A stretch of DNA of 64,000 nucleotides from CAYUVH01 sp964448135 (lineage in GTDB: Bacteria > Verrucomicrobiota > Verrucomicrobiia > Limisphaerales > UBA8199): the NCBI GenBank assembly GCA_964448135.1, contig CAYUVH010000067.1, positions 8,205 to 72,204 of the forward strand. Direction: 5' to 3'. The position numbers and the translations under genes are program-made. The notes beneath the pieces were generated by a model. That model worked only from the letters and a program-made list of their open reading frames with translations, ran no database searches and was not told where the DNA came from. Shown piece after piece: positions 1 to 9,078 of this stretch (positions within the stretch are counted from its first letter, which is position 1; every line of letters starts with the position of its first letter).

Positions 1-1576
1 CGCAGGTGCTCGAACTCCACTTGGTTTGCCCGGTTTTGGTGATCAACTGAAATTCCACCTCGGAACAGACCTTGCCGACGTACAAAGCGTCCCAAAGTTT
101 GAGCATTTTATCCCGGTCTGCAGGATGGACCCAGCTGAGGAAACCTCTTTCCCGGATTTCGTCAAAAGTATAGCCGGTCAAACCGGTGAGGGCCGGATTC
201 GCGTAAACGGGCCGGCGGTCCATGTCACTGGCAAAAATCGCATCTGTCGAATTCTCACTGATCAGCCGATACTTTGCCTCGGCTTCCTTCAGCGCCTCCG
301 CCGCCTGAATGCGTTGCAGAGCACCGCTGCAAATGTCTGCCATGGATTGAAACACCTCCAAGTCCTCCTGGTTATAGGCTCGTGGCGTAAAGCTTTGAAT
401 GGAAATCACGCCGATGACCAGACCATTCAGGCGGACAGGTACAAACATTAGGCTTGCAGCGTGGCGGGTAACGTTCCCGAAAGGTACAAACTCCAATCCC
501 TCAGGCAGAGGCCTGGTGCGGTCTATCAACTCCGCACCAAGATTGATCACACGGCGCATCATGGGGCTGGGAATCGGAGACAGGCACTTCAAGGGAAAGC
601 GCATTCGTTCGCCCGCAACCGTGTCGAGCGTCAACAGGGGAATGATCCTGTCCTCTTCAGTAGAATAAAGAACGGCAAAGCCGGCATCCCAACCGAAAAG
701 CTCCGAACCGATGTCAAAAATGACTTCTGCCGCTTGTTCGCGTGTATCCGCCACGCTCAGGCGATGGCTCAATTGCGAAAATGCCGCGCCACGCTTTTCC
801 GCGCGCTTGCGTTCGGTTATATCCTTCGCAATCCCCACTATGCGCGATATTTTTCCGAATTCGTCTCGGACGGGAAAGGAGCGGTCCTGAATCCACCGGA
901 TGGAAGCATCCGGTCTCTGAATGCGGTAAACCTCTTGGTACTGGCCGGTGGATTCGGCTGCCTCGACGGCATTCCGCACCCGTTCCCGATCTTCCGGATG
1001 GATCGCTTCCAGCCAGTCCCTCGGCGAGGCGTAAAGACTTTCGCAACTGCGCCCCCAGATCTCCTGGTAGGCCGGACTGACGTAGATCACCTCCCGCATC
1101 GCCGGGTCCGTAATCCAAAAAGCGTCCCGGATATTCTCCGTCAATTGACGATAGTTGTGTTCGTTTATCCGCAGCTCTGCCGTCGTTGCCTGCAGCCGCG
1201 CAATGGTCTGAATTCGCGCCAGAAATTCGTCCCGGCCGATGGACTTGGGCATGTAGTCATCCGCCTCCGGCTCCAATTCGGAGGGCTTCCGACCGCCCAG
1301 AGTGGCTTTCCCAGACATTAGAACCACGAAAGTGTCCGCTAACGTAGCCTCGGCCTTGATCCGCCGGCACAATTCCGGTCCTCCAGAATCGGGCAGGGTC
1401 ACGTCCAATAGCACTATATCTGGATGGTGCTCCCTAACCGCATTTAGTCCTTCCCGTCCCGTCGAGACTCGTAACACATCGTATCCTGCCTCCACCAACC
1501 ACTGGGAAAGCTTTTGGACCACCGACGTAGCGTTATTCGCAAAAAGAATTCGCGCAGACTGTTTCATAGAAAGCAT
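1..1576 (-). CDS. REC-PAS-GAF-PAS sensor/regulator, C-terminus beyond left edge
   Basis: Open reading frame of 525 codons running off the left edge without a stop. The first ~125 residues form a response-regulator receiver domain with phospho-acceptor D58 (motif VLLDVTLP), the later Ser (VLMSGK) and the conserved Lys (YMPKS). It is followed by a PAS domain (about 137-262, ending in the PAC-like DITERKRAE), a GAF domain (about 265-425) and a second PAS domain still open at the edge. A histidine kinase or GGDEF output probably lies outside the window. The start ATG at 1576 has a GGGGGA ribosome-binding site; a second Met follows three codons later. Oddity: the usual acidic pair near residue 14 (VDD) is ANN, so Mg2+-dependent phosphorylation may be altered. 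Domain identities are from motifs; the output function is unknown. Confidence 0.88.
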   Translation of the reverse strand, partial: MLSMKQSARILFANNATSVVQKLSQWLVEAGYDVLRVSTGREGLNAVREHHPDIVLLDVTLPDSGGPELCRRIKAEATLADTFVVLMSGKATLGGRKPSELEPEADDYMPKSIGRDEFLARIQTIARLQATTAELRINEHNYRQLTENIRDAFWITDPAMREVIYVSPAYQEIWGRSCESLYASPRDWLEAIHPEDRERVRNAVEAAESTGQYQEVYRIQRPDASIRWIQDRSFPVRDEFGKISRIVGIAKDITERKRAEKRGAAFSQLSHRLSVADTREQAAEVIFDIGSELFGWDAGFAVLYSTEEDRIIPLLTLDTVAGERMRFPLKCLSPIPSPMMRRVINLGAELIDRTRPLPEGLEFVPFGNVTRHAASLMFVPVRLNGLVIGVISIQSFTPRAYNQEDLEVFQSMADICSGALQRIQAAEALKEAEAKYRLISENSTDAIFASDMDRRPVYANPALTGLTGYTFDEIRERGFLSWVHPADRDKMLKLWDALYVGKVCSEVEFQLITKTGQTKWSSSTC

Positions 1577-1633
1577 TTGTGTCCCCCTGAGCTCATTCTA
1601 ATTCCGGAGTGATAACCCGTGCCGCCTGAAAAA

Positions 1634-1879
1634 TCAATTTCGAGCTCTTCGCTGCTGCCGGGGCAAAGCTGGACACACTGGATGGGTTGCCACCTGCTCA
1701 ATGCGATGGGTGATGAACCCCGCGTCGACGAGGAGCCGCGTGATCAGATGGTGTCAGTAATGGTCACCGTGGAGCACGGTGACCATGTATTCCTTCATGT
1801 CGGATGGAACGTCGATGACTGTGTCTGGAATTCTTGGGTCGAAATCCGTGGTCGGGCGGGCCGTGCGTCTGCGCCTCAT
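1634..1879 (-). pseudogene. Possible small gene remnant with an in-frame TGA
   Basis: On the minus strand an ATG at 1879 opens a frame that reads about 41 codons (ending ...MVTVLHGDHY) to a TGA at 1754-1756, then continues in the same frame for 39 more codons (HHLITRLLVDAGF...RIEQV...) to a second TGA at 1634. Both halves have protein-like composition, which suggests a decayed small gene; chance cannot be excluded and I do not recognise the family. It lies 58 bases upstream of the sensor gene on the same strand. The perfect palindrome at 1760-1786 sits exactly over the interrupted part. Confidence 0.22.
1760..1786. promoter_or_regulatory. Perfect 11-bp inverted repeat, candidate operator or hairpin
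   Basis: ATGGTCACCGT (1760-1770) and ACGGTGACCAT (1776-1786) are exact reverse complements separated by GGAGC. No T-run follows on either strand, so an intrinsic terminator is unlikely. Its place upstream of the AraC-GH84 gene makes a regulator-binding site or a 5' UTR hairpin possible. The function is inferred from position only. Confidence 0.4.
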
Positions 1880-1976
1880 AGGTCTTAATAGGTCGCGGGC
1901 CAGCGGGTTGGAATTCGGGTTTGACAGAACGCGGCTTCGGGTCACATTCCTGCGCACAGCTTTTGCGCTTACCGTT

Positions 1977-4106
1977 GTGAGCAAGCCTGCCAATGTTCCC
2001 CCGCCGACGGCACCCAATGCCGGGCGTGATTTGACCGCCGAATCCGGCCAAGCCGGAGTGGTGGTGCTGGAAAGCCGTCAGAGCCCGGGGAGCTCTGAAC
2101 AGCCCAAGGATGTTTTCGCCCGCTTTTTCCTGGTCGTATCCGGAAAAGCGAGTTGGGAATGCGGGCAGCGACGTTACCTTTTGGGTCCGGTCACACTCTG
2201 TCATGTGCCAGCCGGCCTGGCGGTGCAGCAGCAAACGATCAACAAGGAAGAGGTGCTTGCCTACGTCATCCGTTATCGGCCGGAACTCCTTTCGCCAGCT
2301 TTGGGCAGCCAGTTGGCCGCCCTCGGCCTGGTACCGCTGGATTTGGGCTACACCACCGTCAACCAGGCGCGCGTGGTTCGGTCGATTTTTCAGGAAATGC
2401 TCTTCGAGCAGGAATCCCGGCAGGAAGGCTGGGAGGTCATCCTGCATTCCCGCCTGATGGACGTGGCGGTGCGCACCTTGCGGCTGGCGCGGCGAAAGGG
2501 CGGAAGAAGCCTGCCCGTGTTTGAACCGGGCAGCGACAGCACGGACCGCGTCGCGCGCTACGCCCTCCGGCTGAAGTCCCAGTTTTTCCGGCAGGAAACC
2601 ATGGTGGAAGCGGCGCGGTCGGTGGGGCTGAGCGGTCGGCAATTCACGGAGTTGTTTCGCAAGGTTACCGGCGAAAGCTGGCGTCAATACATCCTGAGCC
2701 TCCGGCTGAAGCATGCGGCCAGCCTGCTTGCGGATACGGATCGATCGGTCAGCGCGGTCGCGTTTGAATCCGGCTTTGAAGACCTTTCCAACTTTCACCA
2801 CCTGTTCAAGACCCAATACGGCTGCTCGCCGCTGGCTTATCGCGAGCAATACCAGGTAAGGTTGCCGGCCAAGCTCATCCCCGCCGCCGATGCGCCCACC
2901 AGCGGCACCCCGGCCAAAGGTTTTCGTTTTCGCGGCATGAAAGGCTGGTCGTGGACACCGGCGCAATACCTTGAAGAAATTCCGGTCCTGGCGGGACTAC
3001 GGATGAATTTCCTCATGAACTGCTACCGCTCGATGAGCGTTTCGCGGCCAGGCGAACCCTGGCGTAATGAGTGGTGGCGGCCTATGTCGAAGGAGCGGAA
3101 GCAGGAATTTGCCCGGATAATCGCCAATTGCCGCGAAAACGGCATAATTTTTTGCCTGGCGCTGCATCCGCAACTTGCCTCGCCGCGGCCGCTGGTCCCC
3201 GGCAGCGAGAAGGATTTGGAGCTCTTTTACCAGCACTATGCCTGGGCGCAGGACCAGGGAGTGGAGTGGTTTGCGGTTTGCCTGGATGACACCAGCTGGG
3301 GTGCGGAGGGCCCGTCGGCTTTTGGCACCAGCCACTCGGTGTTGGTCAACGCCATTCATCAAAAACTGTGCGCCGTGAATGAAAAATCCAAAATGATTTT
3401 CTGCCCGGCGTTTTTTTGGGGTGACGGCACGAATCCAGAGCACGCCGCCTACCTCTCGGCCGTGGGGAAGAATCTGCACCCGGATGTCTATGTATTCTGG
3501 AACGGCGACGCCATCGTGACTCCACGCGTCACCCGGGTGGCGGCGCAAAGTTTTCGCGAAGTGGTGCGGCATCGCCTGTTTCTCTGGGACAACTACCCGG
3601 TGAACGACGGCAGTCCAACCATGCACCTGGGGCCGTTGAACGGCCGGGAGCCGGATTTATGCGAAGTGGTTGAAGGTTACCTCAGCAACGCCATGTGCAG
3701 CCAGAACCAGATCAACCGGCTTCCGCTGGCCACCTGCGCTGATTACGCGAGCGATCCCGCCGCTTACAAGCCTTCACGATCCATCGGCCAGGCCATTCTG
3801 CGCCTCTGCCCGAATGTCCAGGGCCAGGGCGTCCTCAAGGAATTGGTGGAAGCTTACCCGGGGTTCATAGTCGCCGGGGGCGGCACGGGAACCAATCCGG
3901 TGCGGGCAAAATTCGGCGGCACGCTCAACCAGGACCACTCGATGGCCACCAGCCGCCGGTTCGTTCAGCAAATGGAGGATCTGGCGGCGCGGCTCGCGAA
4001 ATCGCTCCCCACCGAGTTCCTCGACGCGCGCAAGACGTTGCTTGATGATATTGCCTGGATGAACGAGCAACTCGCCCGTCTCGAGCCCTTTGCGTCGGCC
4101 AGATAA
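1977..4106 (+). CDS. AraC-family regulator fused to GH84-like N-acetylglucosaminidase domain
   Basis: A 709-residue fusion if the GTG at 1977 is used; an ATG at 1779 gives 775 residues, but the added part is Arg-rich, unlike a domain, and overlaps the palindrome at 1760-1786. Residues ~25-190 resemble the cupin-type sensor of AraC regulators (GPVTLCHVPAG), and ~195-293 are the double helix-turn-helix (SVSAVAFESGF, NFHHLFKTQYGCSP). From ~314 to the end it is a GH84-like barrel that closely matches the secreted GH84 encoded at 14948-16279: GWSWTPAQY, the catalytic-type pair D437-D438 (CLDDTSWG), FWNGDAIV, LWDNYPVND and MHLGPLNGR. There is no signal peptide, so the enzyme-like domain should be cytoplasmic. 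Known: AraC proteins bind DNA as dimers and GH84 cleaves beta-GlcNAc. Inference: the GH84 fold acts as a ligand sensor or processes the inducer. Confidence 0.9.
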   Translation: MSKPANVPPPTAPNAGRDLTAESGQAGVVVLESRQSPGSSEQPKDVFARFFLVVSGKASWECGQRRYLLGPVTLCHVPAGLAVQQQTINKEEVLAYVIRYRPELLSPALGSQLAALGLVPLDLGYTTVNQARVVRSIFQEMLFEQESRQEGWEVILHSRLMDVAVRTLRLARRKGGRSLPVFEPGSDSTDRVARYALRLKSQFFRQETMVEAARSVGLSGRQFTELFRKVTGESWRQYILSLRLKHAASLLADTDRSVSAVAFESGFEDLSNFHHLFKTQYGCSPLAYREQYQVRLPAKLIPAADAPTSGTPAKGFRFRGMKGWSWTPAQYLEEIPVLAGLRMNFLMNCYRSMSVSRPGEPWRNEWWRPMSKERKQEFARIIANCRENGIIFCLALHPQLASPRPLVPGSEKDLELFYQHYAWAQDQGVEWFAVCLDDTSWGAEGPSAFGTSHSVLVNAIHQKLCAVNEKSKMIFCPAFFWGDGTNPEHAAYLSAVGKNLHPDVYVFWNGDAIVTPRVTRVAAQSFREVVRHRLFLWDNYPVNDGSPTMHLGPLNGREPDLCEVVEGYLSNAMCSQNQINRLPLATCADYASDPAAYKPSRSIGQAILRLCPNVQGQGVLKELVEAYPGFIVAGGGTGTNPVRAKFGGTLNQDHSMATSRRFVQQMEDLAARLAKSLPTEFLDARKTLLDDIAWMNEQLARLEPFASAR

Positions 4107-4221
4107 GCCCGCCAGCTGACGCTTCGAGGTCCTGGCTGCTTTTCGCCGGAGCGTTCCCACGGCATTTCCCGCCGGATTTCACTATCTCTCAAAATACCAA
4201 TGGGCCCCGCTTGAACCCACA

Positions 4222-4244
4222 AGACCCCTCAGGGTGAGGGGTCT
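4222..4244. repeat. 10-bp stem hairpin between AraC-GH84 and PATR genes
   Basis: AGACCCCTCA (4222-4231) pairs perfectly with TGAGGGGTCT (4235-4244) over a GGG loop, 116 bases after the stop of the preceding gene. No T-run follows, so it is at best a weak or Rho-dependent 3' end signal. The GGTGAGGGG half also appears in the elements near 55009-55039 and 62976-63017, so it may belong to one dispersed family. The rest of the 253-base gap shows nothing recognisable. Confidence 0.45.
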
Positions 4245-4359
4245 AGACTGGGAAATCTCATTACAGCCTTTCTGTTCTGCGAACCTGGCCGGAATTCTTT
4301 TTGGCCAGGCGCAAACCCGCAGGGCCGTTTGAGCAGCGCTGCTTAAAAAACAACCGAAC

Positions 4360-7300
4360 ATGGCAATGAAAAGAAACCCGACCCAAATCAGCATCTTCCT
4401 GGCTGTCCTCGCCCTCTTCCTGACCCAGATCGGCCAGGCAGCCACCAATATCTGGACCGGCGCGAGTGGCACGGATATCAATTGGTCCACCTCGGCCAAT
4501 TGGGACATTGGCGTTCCCACCTCGGCGGACAACGCCGTTTTCTCCACCAATCTACCAGCGCCTGACGCTTTCACCGTCAATAATACGGTGGATGGCAATT
4601 TCACCATAAATTCTCTCACCTACAACCTCGCCGACCCGGCGAACTTGTATAATAACACAGCCATCGCCGATGGGGTGACCCTGACGGTTTCCAGCACCGC
4701 CGCCATCGATGCATTGATGGTTGGTTCAGGTCAAAGCCTGACGAACCTCAATACGCGGGCGACCATTTCGGGCTTGAATGGCAGCCTGGTGGTGCAGGAC
4801 CCGAATGGCAATTTCAACGTCCGGCAAGGCGGCTTCTTCAACTTCGCCGGCACCGCCTCCCTGGATATGTGGGGACTTAGCAACGTACTCATTGCCACCT
4901 CCAAGCTGCTGGTTGGTGGCGACGGTAGCAACGGCGACCCCACCCGCGATCGCGCCAGCGGGCGGCTCACACTGGCACAAAACACCACCATTACCAACAC
5001 TTTAACCGCTTCCGCGAATCCGCCGGGCATCACGGTCGGCTTCTGCAACGGCAACGGCGGCCCGTCGAGCGAACTCAAGCTTGGACTCACCAATTATATC
5101 TACAGTGATTCGGGCATTGGAATCGGGCTCAATCGCTGCACCGCCACGTTCGGCTTCAATTCGTACGGTTCCTATGCCTATTTCCGCAACACGGCGGGCA
5201 CCGGCCGGCAAAGCAAATGGGAAATCGGTGATGGCTCCCTGCTGCCTTATTCGGGTAATGCCACTTCCGGCACCGCGGATTTCACCGGCAGTTACATTGA
5301 CGCCCAAGTGGATCAACTCGTCCTCGGACGCAGCGTCAACGACAACCGGGGCGTGCTCACCGGTGGCAGCACCGGGACGCTGACCATGGATAACGGTGTC
5401 CTGAACCTCAACACCGCGCTGATTGGTTATCAAATTTCGGATTACGGCGCGCGCGCCGCGGGAACCCTGAACATCAATGGCACGGCCCAATTGGTGGTGA
5501 ACACCTCCCTGCAACTCGGACGATTCATGGCCTCCGACCCCACCAACGGCCTGAGCTGGGCCGTGCTCAATATCAACGGCGGATCGGCTTCGGTTAATGG
5601 CAACATCACCACCACCACGAGCGCGGGCAATACGCTCAATGACAGCGAAATCAACGTCAACTCCGGCAGTTTTTATGTGAAAGGCACGGTCGGCCCGCTT
5701 TATCAGTTCACCATGGCGAGCGGAACCACCAACACGTTCGACCTTGGCACGACCCCCAACCCCGGTGCGCCGATTTGCGTCGTGACGAACCTGAGCAGCG
5801 CGGCCCCGGTCTATCTGAATGTCCAGGGCACGGCTTTGGACCTGGGGACGATTCATCTCATCCAATACGCCAGCTATTCGGGCGACATCAGTGATTTTGT
5901 GACCTCGATCCCGGGCACCACCTTCGGTTACTTCACCAACAACACCGCCACCCTCACCATCGACCTCGTCATCACGAACACGGCCACGTTTTCCTGGAAC
6001 GGCCGGACGAACGGAGTAAACGTGGGCGAATGGGACATCGGCCTCACCGCGAATTGGAAGTCCAACAACCTGCCCGTTGTCTATGCGACGAATAACAACG
6101 CGTTGTTTGATGATTCCGCCCAGGGAACCACCACCGTGAGCCTCAACACCAACGTGCCCGCGCCAACGGTTCTCTTCAAAAATGTGGCCAAAAACTACAC
6201 CATTAGTGGCGCCGGCCAGATCACCGGCACCGGCGGCATCACCAAGAATGGCGCCGGCACCGCGACGATCTCCAACACCGGGGCGAATACTTTTTCAGGC
6301 GCGGTCGCCATCAACGGCGGCACGCTTCAGCTTGGCGGGGCGAACGATCGTCTGCCGACGAATTCAACCGTCACCCTGGCGAATTCCAACGGCGTGGTGC
6401 TCGACCTGAATGGCTTCAGCCAAAATGTCGGGGTCCTCAATGGCGGCGGCGCCAATGGTGGCGAAGTCAAACTGGGGTCGGGCGTGCTCAATTTCCGAGG
6501 CGCCTCGGCCAGCGTCTTCGCCGGGCGGATTACCGGTACGGGTGCGCTGACGTACAGCAACGCCAACACCGCAATTCCGGCCAGCCTGACGCTCTCGGGC
6601 AGTAATGGCTTCACTGGTGGCACGATTATCGCCAGTAATGGCCTGGTTATCTGCGCCAACACCATTGGCAGTGCTTTGGGCACCGGCCCGATCATTGTGC
6701 GGCCGGCCGCCAACGGTTCGGCCAACGGGACGGCTTTTGGTCTCCAATTCGGAAATGGCACCGCCGGCTCCGTGGGCAGCGTGAGCCAATCATCCATTTT
6801 GGACAGCAACACCGTCTTTTTCGCTTACGGAGCGGATGTCTCCTTCACCAACTCCATCGTAGGCACCGGGGCGCTGGTGGTCAACATGGTCAATAGTGCC
6901 CGGTGCACGGTTGCAGGATCGAATGCCTTCACCGGCCGGCTCCAACTTAACCAGGGCAAGCTGCGTATCACCAACAACGTGCCCTTCGGCCCGAACACGG
7001 CCGCCGCCGCGGTCGTGCTGGGCAACTCGCAATCAGATCAGACGAAGCAACCGACGCTCGAGTTGGCTGGTAACATTACCTTCACCCGCCCCATATCCGA
7101 CGCCTGCCAGGGTGGCGCACAGAACCAGCCGCGCCATTTAGTCAACATCAGCGGGACCAACACCATCACCGGCCAGATCGCCGGCATCTCGGGCGGCACA
7201 GACTGGGTTTACGACTCCGACGCCGGCCGCATGATCTTCACGGGGCGCTGGACCAATTCCTTCACCACCGCCTGGGTTCAAAAGAATATCTGGCTCCGCG

Positions 7301-8151
7301 GCTCCGGGGATGGCGAGTTCCGCGGACCGATCCTGATCGGCATCGGGTTCACCGGGACCAATTACCTCTACAAGACCGGCACCGGTAGCTGGACTCTGGG
7401 CGGCACCAACACCTACAACGGCCCCACTACCATCAGCAACGGCGTCCTTTACGTGAACGGCCGAAACATCACGCCACCGCAGGCATCCACGGACACCAAC
7501 GTCTATGTCCGCGCGGCCGGCACGCTCGCGGGCAACGGCATACTGGCCGCCTCTCCGCTCGTGCTGGTGGACGGCACGCTGACACCCGGGCCGGGACCCA
7601 ATACCATCGGCACTCTCACCATCAGCAACAAGCTGACGCTGAACTCCGGCGCCACCTGCAACCTGCTCGTCGCCAACAATGGGAGCCCGGTCAACTCCGG
7701 TGTCGCCGGGCTCAGTTCGGTCACGTTCGGAGGAACTTTAAATGTGGCCCTGGCTCCCGGGCGGCTGGTGGGCGGTGAAGTATTCACCTTGTTCAGTGCG
7801 GCTGCTTACTCCGGAAATTTCAGTGCGACCAACCTCCCCGCGCTGGAATCGCCGCTGACCTGGGACACCAGCCAGCTCGGCAATGGCCTGCTCTCCGTCA
7901 GCGGCACGGTGGCCGACAAATCCATCGGTCCCCTCCAAACCGTGGGCGTGGGCCCCGGCGGCTACACGCTCGGGGGCTACAGCGTGCTCACGAATTGGAA
8001 CTATCGCGTCCTGGCCAGCACGAACATATCGCTGCCGCTGGCCTCCTGGACCCAGGTCGGCAACGGCACCTTCGCAGGGGGTGCCTACACATTTACGGAC
8101 ACCACCGCGACGAATTACCCGCTTCGGTTTTACGTCGTCGTTTCTCCGTAA
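4360..8151 (+). CDS. Giant exported autotransporter-associated beta-strand repeat (PATR) protein
   Basis: 1263 residues with a Sec signal peptide (ISIFLAVLALFLTQIGQA). Residues ~28-540 form a Gly/Asn/Thr-rich beta domain clearly paralogous to the N-terminal half of the exoprotein at 9872-13087 (both have GITVG, TNYIY, FRxxAGTGRQ and QLGRFM in order). The second half carries at least four PATR-type passenger repeats near residues 630, 750, 855 and 1016 (for example GTNTYNGPTTISNGVLYVNG). PATR repeats build beta-helices in exported proteins; no outer-membrane autotransporter barrel is evident here. The last ~60 residues (ASTNISLPLASW ... LRFYVVVSP) match the tail type seen in several other exported proteins of the window. 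A strong terminator follows directly. The likely role is a surface or matrix component; substrate unknown. Confidence 0.9.
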   Translation: MAMKRNPTQISIFLAVLALFLTQIGQAATNIWTGASGTDINWSTSANWDIGVPTSADNAVFSTNLPAPDAFTVNNTVDGNFTINSLTYNLADPANLYNNTAIADGVTLTVSSTAAIDALMVGSGQSLTNLNTRATISGLNGSLVVQDPNGNFNVRQGGFFNFAGTASLDMWGLSNVLIATSKLLVGGDGSNGDPTRDRASGRLTLAQNTTITNTLTASANPPGITVGFCNGNGGPSSELKLGLTNYIYSDSGIGIGLNRCTATFGFNSYGSYAYFRNTAGTGRQSKWEIGDGSLLPYSGNATSGTADFTGSYIDAQVDQLVLGRSVNDNRGVLTGGSTGTLTMDNGVLNLNTALIGYQISDYGARAAGTLNINGTAQLVVNTSLQLGRFMASDPTNGLSWAVLNINGGSASVNGNITTTTSAGNTLNDSEINVNSGSFYVKGTVGPLYQFTMASGTTNTFDLGTTPNPGAPICVVTNLSSAAPVYLNVQGTALDLGTIHLIQYASYSGDISDFVTSIPGTTFGYFTNNTATLTIDLVITNTATFSWNGRTNGVNVGEWDIGLTANWKSNNLPVVYATNNNALFDDSAQGTTTVSLNTNVPAPTVLFKNVAKNYTISGAGQITGTGGITKNGAGTATISNTGANTFSGAVAINGGTLQLGGANDRLPTNSTVTLANSNGVVLDLNGFSQNVGVLNGGGANGGEVKLGSGVLNFRGASASVFAGRITGTGALTYSNANTAIPASLTLSGSNGFTGGTIIASNGLVICANTIGSALGTGPIIVRPAANGSANGTAFGLQFGNGTAGSVGSVSQSSILDSNTVFFAYGADVSFTNSIVGTGALVVNMVNSARCTVAGSNAFTGRLQLNQGKLRITNNVPFGPNTAAAAVVLGNSQSDQTKQPTLELAGNITFTRPISDACQGGAQNQPRHLVNISGTNTITGQIAGISGGTDWVYDSDAGRMIFTGRWTNSFTTAWVQKNIWLRGSGDGEFRGPILIGIGFTGTNYLYKTGTGSWTLGGTNTYNGPTTISNGVLYVNGRNITPPQASTDTNVYVRAAGTLAGNGILAASPLVLVDGTLTPGPGPNTIGTLTISNKLTLNSGATCNLLVANNGSPVNSGVAGLSSVTFGGTLNVALAPGRLVGGEVFTLFSAAAYSGNFSATNLPALESPLTWDTSQLGNGLLSVSGTVADKSIGPLQTVGVGPGGYTLGGYSVLTNWNYRVLASTNISLPLASWTQVGNGTFAGGAYTFTDTTATNYPLRFYVVVSP

Positions 8152-8162
8152 GTTACAATGCA

Positions 8163-8217
8163 AACCGTTGGGGCGCCGCAAGTTGGGTGCGGCGTCCCGA
8201 CGGTTCATTACGTTTTT
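8163..8217 (+). terminator. Intrinsic terminator after the PATR gene
   Basis: A 17-bp stem (8163-8179 with 8189-8205, two G-T mismatches) closes a 9-base loop and is followed after seven bases by a T5 run. It starts 12 bases after the PATR stop codon. This shows that the pseudopilin reading frame that could open at 8158 does not really begin there and supports its start at 8227. Confidence 0.75.
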
Positions 8218-8226
8218 GGTGCTCTG

Positions 8227-9078
8227 ATGTTGAAAATGAAAGCCGTCGTTGGGGAAAACTTGGGCTGTATACGCCGCCGTGTTTCAGCCCGGGGATTCAC
8301 GCTGATTGAGTTGCTGGTTGTCATCGCCATCATCGCGATCCTGGCGGCCATGCTGTTGCCGGCCCTGAGCCGGGCCAAGGCGAAGGCGCAGGCCGTGAAA
8401 TGCGCTTCCAACATGCGAAACTGGGCCATGGCCAATGTGATGTACGTCAGCGACAATCTGGAGGCTGTTCCCTATTTCGCCGAGGCGTTCGCCGATTTCT
8501 CCCACAACTACGTCTTCGACTCGCTCGCGCCCTATCTGGCCAAGCTGACGACCTCGGGCTACGTGAATTCCGAGGCTTACCACATGGAAGTGCGCAAATG
8601 CCCCGGCGGCTCCTATGGTCCCGTCCCTTTCCAAGCCTCGTCGCCCTCGACCGATACCAATTGGAATTGCTGGATTGGTTGCAACTTCGGGACTTCGAAA
8701 TGGTCCGCCAATCCCGCCTACCCGGCCGCGCCGTTTTATTATCATCAAGAGAACGGGTACACCACGTCGCCTTTGAAAATGTCCCAGGTGAAAAAGCCTT
8801 CCGCATTAATGATGTTCACGGATACCAGCGACTACTACGTTTATTCGCCGTTGGTTTATCCGTTCACCAGTACCAGCAGCAGCGGGGGCCCGGGGGACCC
8901 GCTCATTGGCATGCCGTTCGGACCATTCGATCACGGCCGGCCAACTGTTCATAACCAGGCATCGAACACAGCCCTGTTGGATGGCCACGTGGAACGGGTG
9001 ACTTATCGCAGCCTTTGGTGGGTGGACAATCGCGGCAATGTCACCCACCCTTTCTGGTATGTGGACGGATCACATTAG
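8227..9078 (+). CDS. Pseudopilin-like protein with type IV prepilin leader and H-X9-DG motif
   Basis: 283 residues from the ATG at 8227; the earlier ATG at 8158 lies in the terminator stem region. A basic leader (RRRVSARG) is followed by the class III prepilin processing site and transmembrane helix GFTLIELLVVIAIIAILAAM, the substrate of a prepilin peptidase. Downstream, HNQASNTALLDGHVE fits the H-X9-DG pattern of the prepilin-processing-associated family common in Verrucomicrobiota, Planctomycetota and Lentisphaerota. Such proteins are thought to be type II secretion/type IV pilus-like pseudopilins or membrane-anchored surface proteins. It follows the PATR exoprotein and overlaps a second pseudopilin gene. 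Confidence 0.87.
   Translation: MLKMKAVVGENLGCIRRRVSARGFTLIELLVVIAIIAILAAMLLPALSRAKAKAQAVKCASNMRNWAMANVMYVSDNLEAVPYFAEAFADFSHNYVFDSLAPYLAKLTTSGYVNSEAYHMEVRKCPGGSYGPVPFQASSPSTDTNWNCWIGCNFGTSKWSANPAYPAAPFYYHQENGYTTSPLKMSQVKKPSALMMFTDTSDYYVYSPLVYPFTSTSSSGGPGDPLIGMPFGPFDHGRPTVHNQASNTALLDGHVERVTYRSLWWVDNRGNVTHPFWYVDGSH

Larger units (their letters stand above)
1577..1976. other. Divergent intergenic region between sensor gene and AraC-GH84 gene
   Basis: About 400 bases separating two divergently read genes. It holds a perfect 11-bp inverted repeat at 1760-1786 and, on the minus strand, a protein-like reading frame interrupted by one stop (1634-1879). A TTGACA hexamer at 1921-1926 could be a -35 element for the + strand gene, but no convincing -10 follows at standard spacing. 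No RNA gene was recognised. Confidence 0.5.

Noticed and set aside
461..1321. Plus-strand frame of 286 codons at the left edge
   Set aside because: The opposite strand carries a coherent REC-PAS-GAF-PAS protein across the same bases; the plus frame has no recognisable domain.
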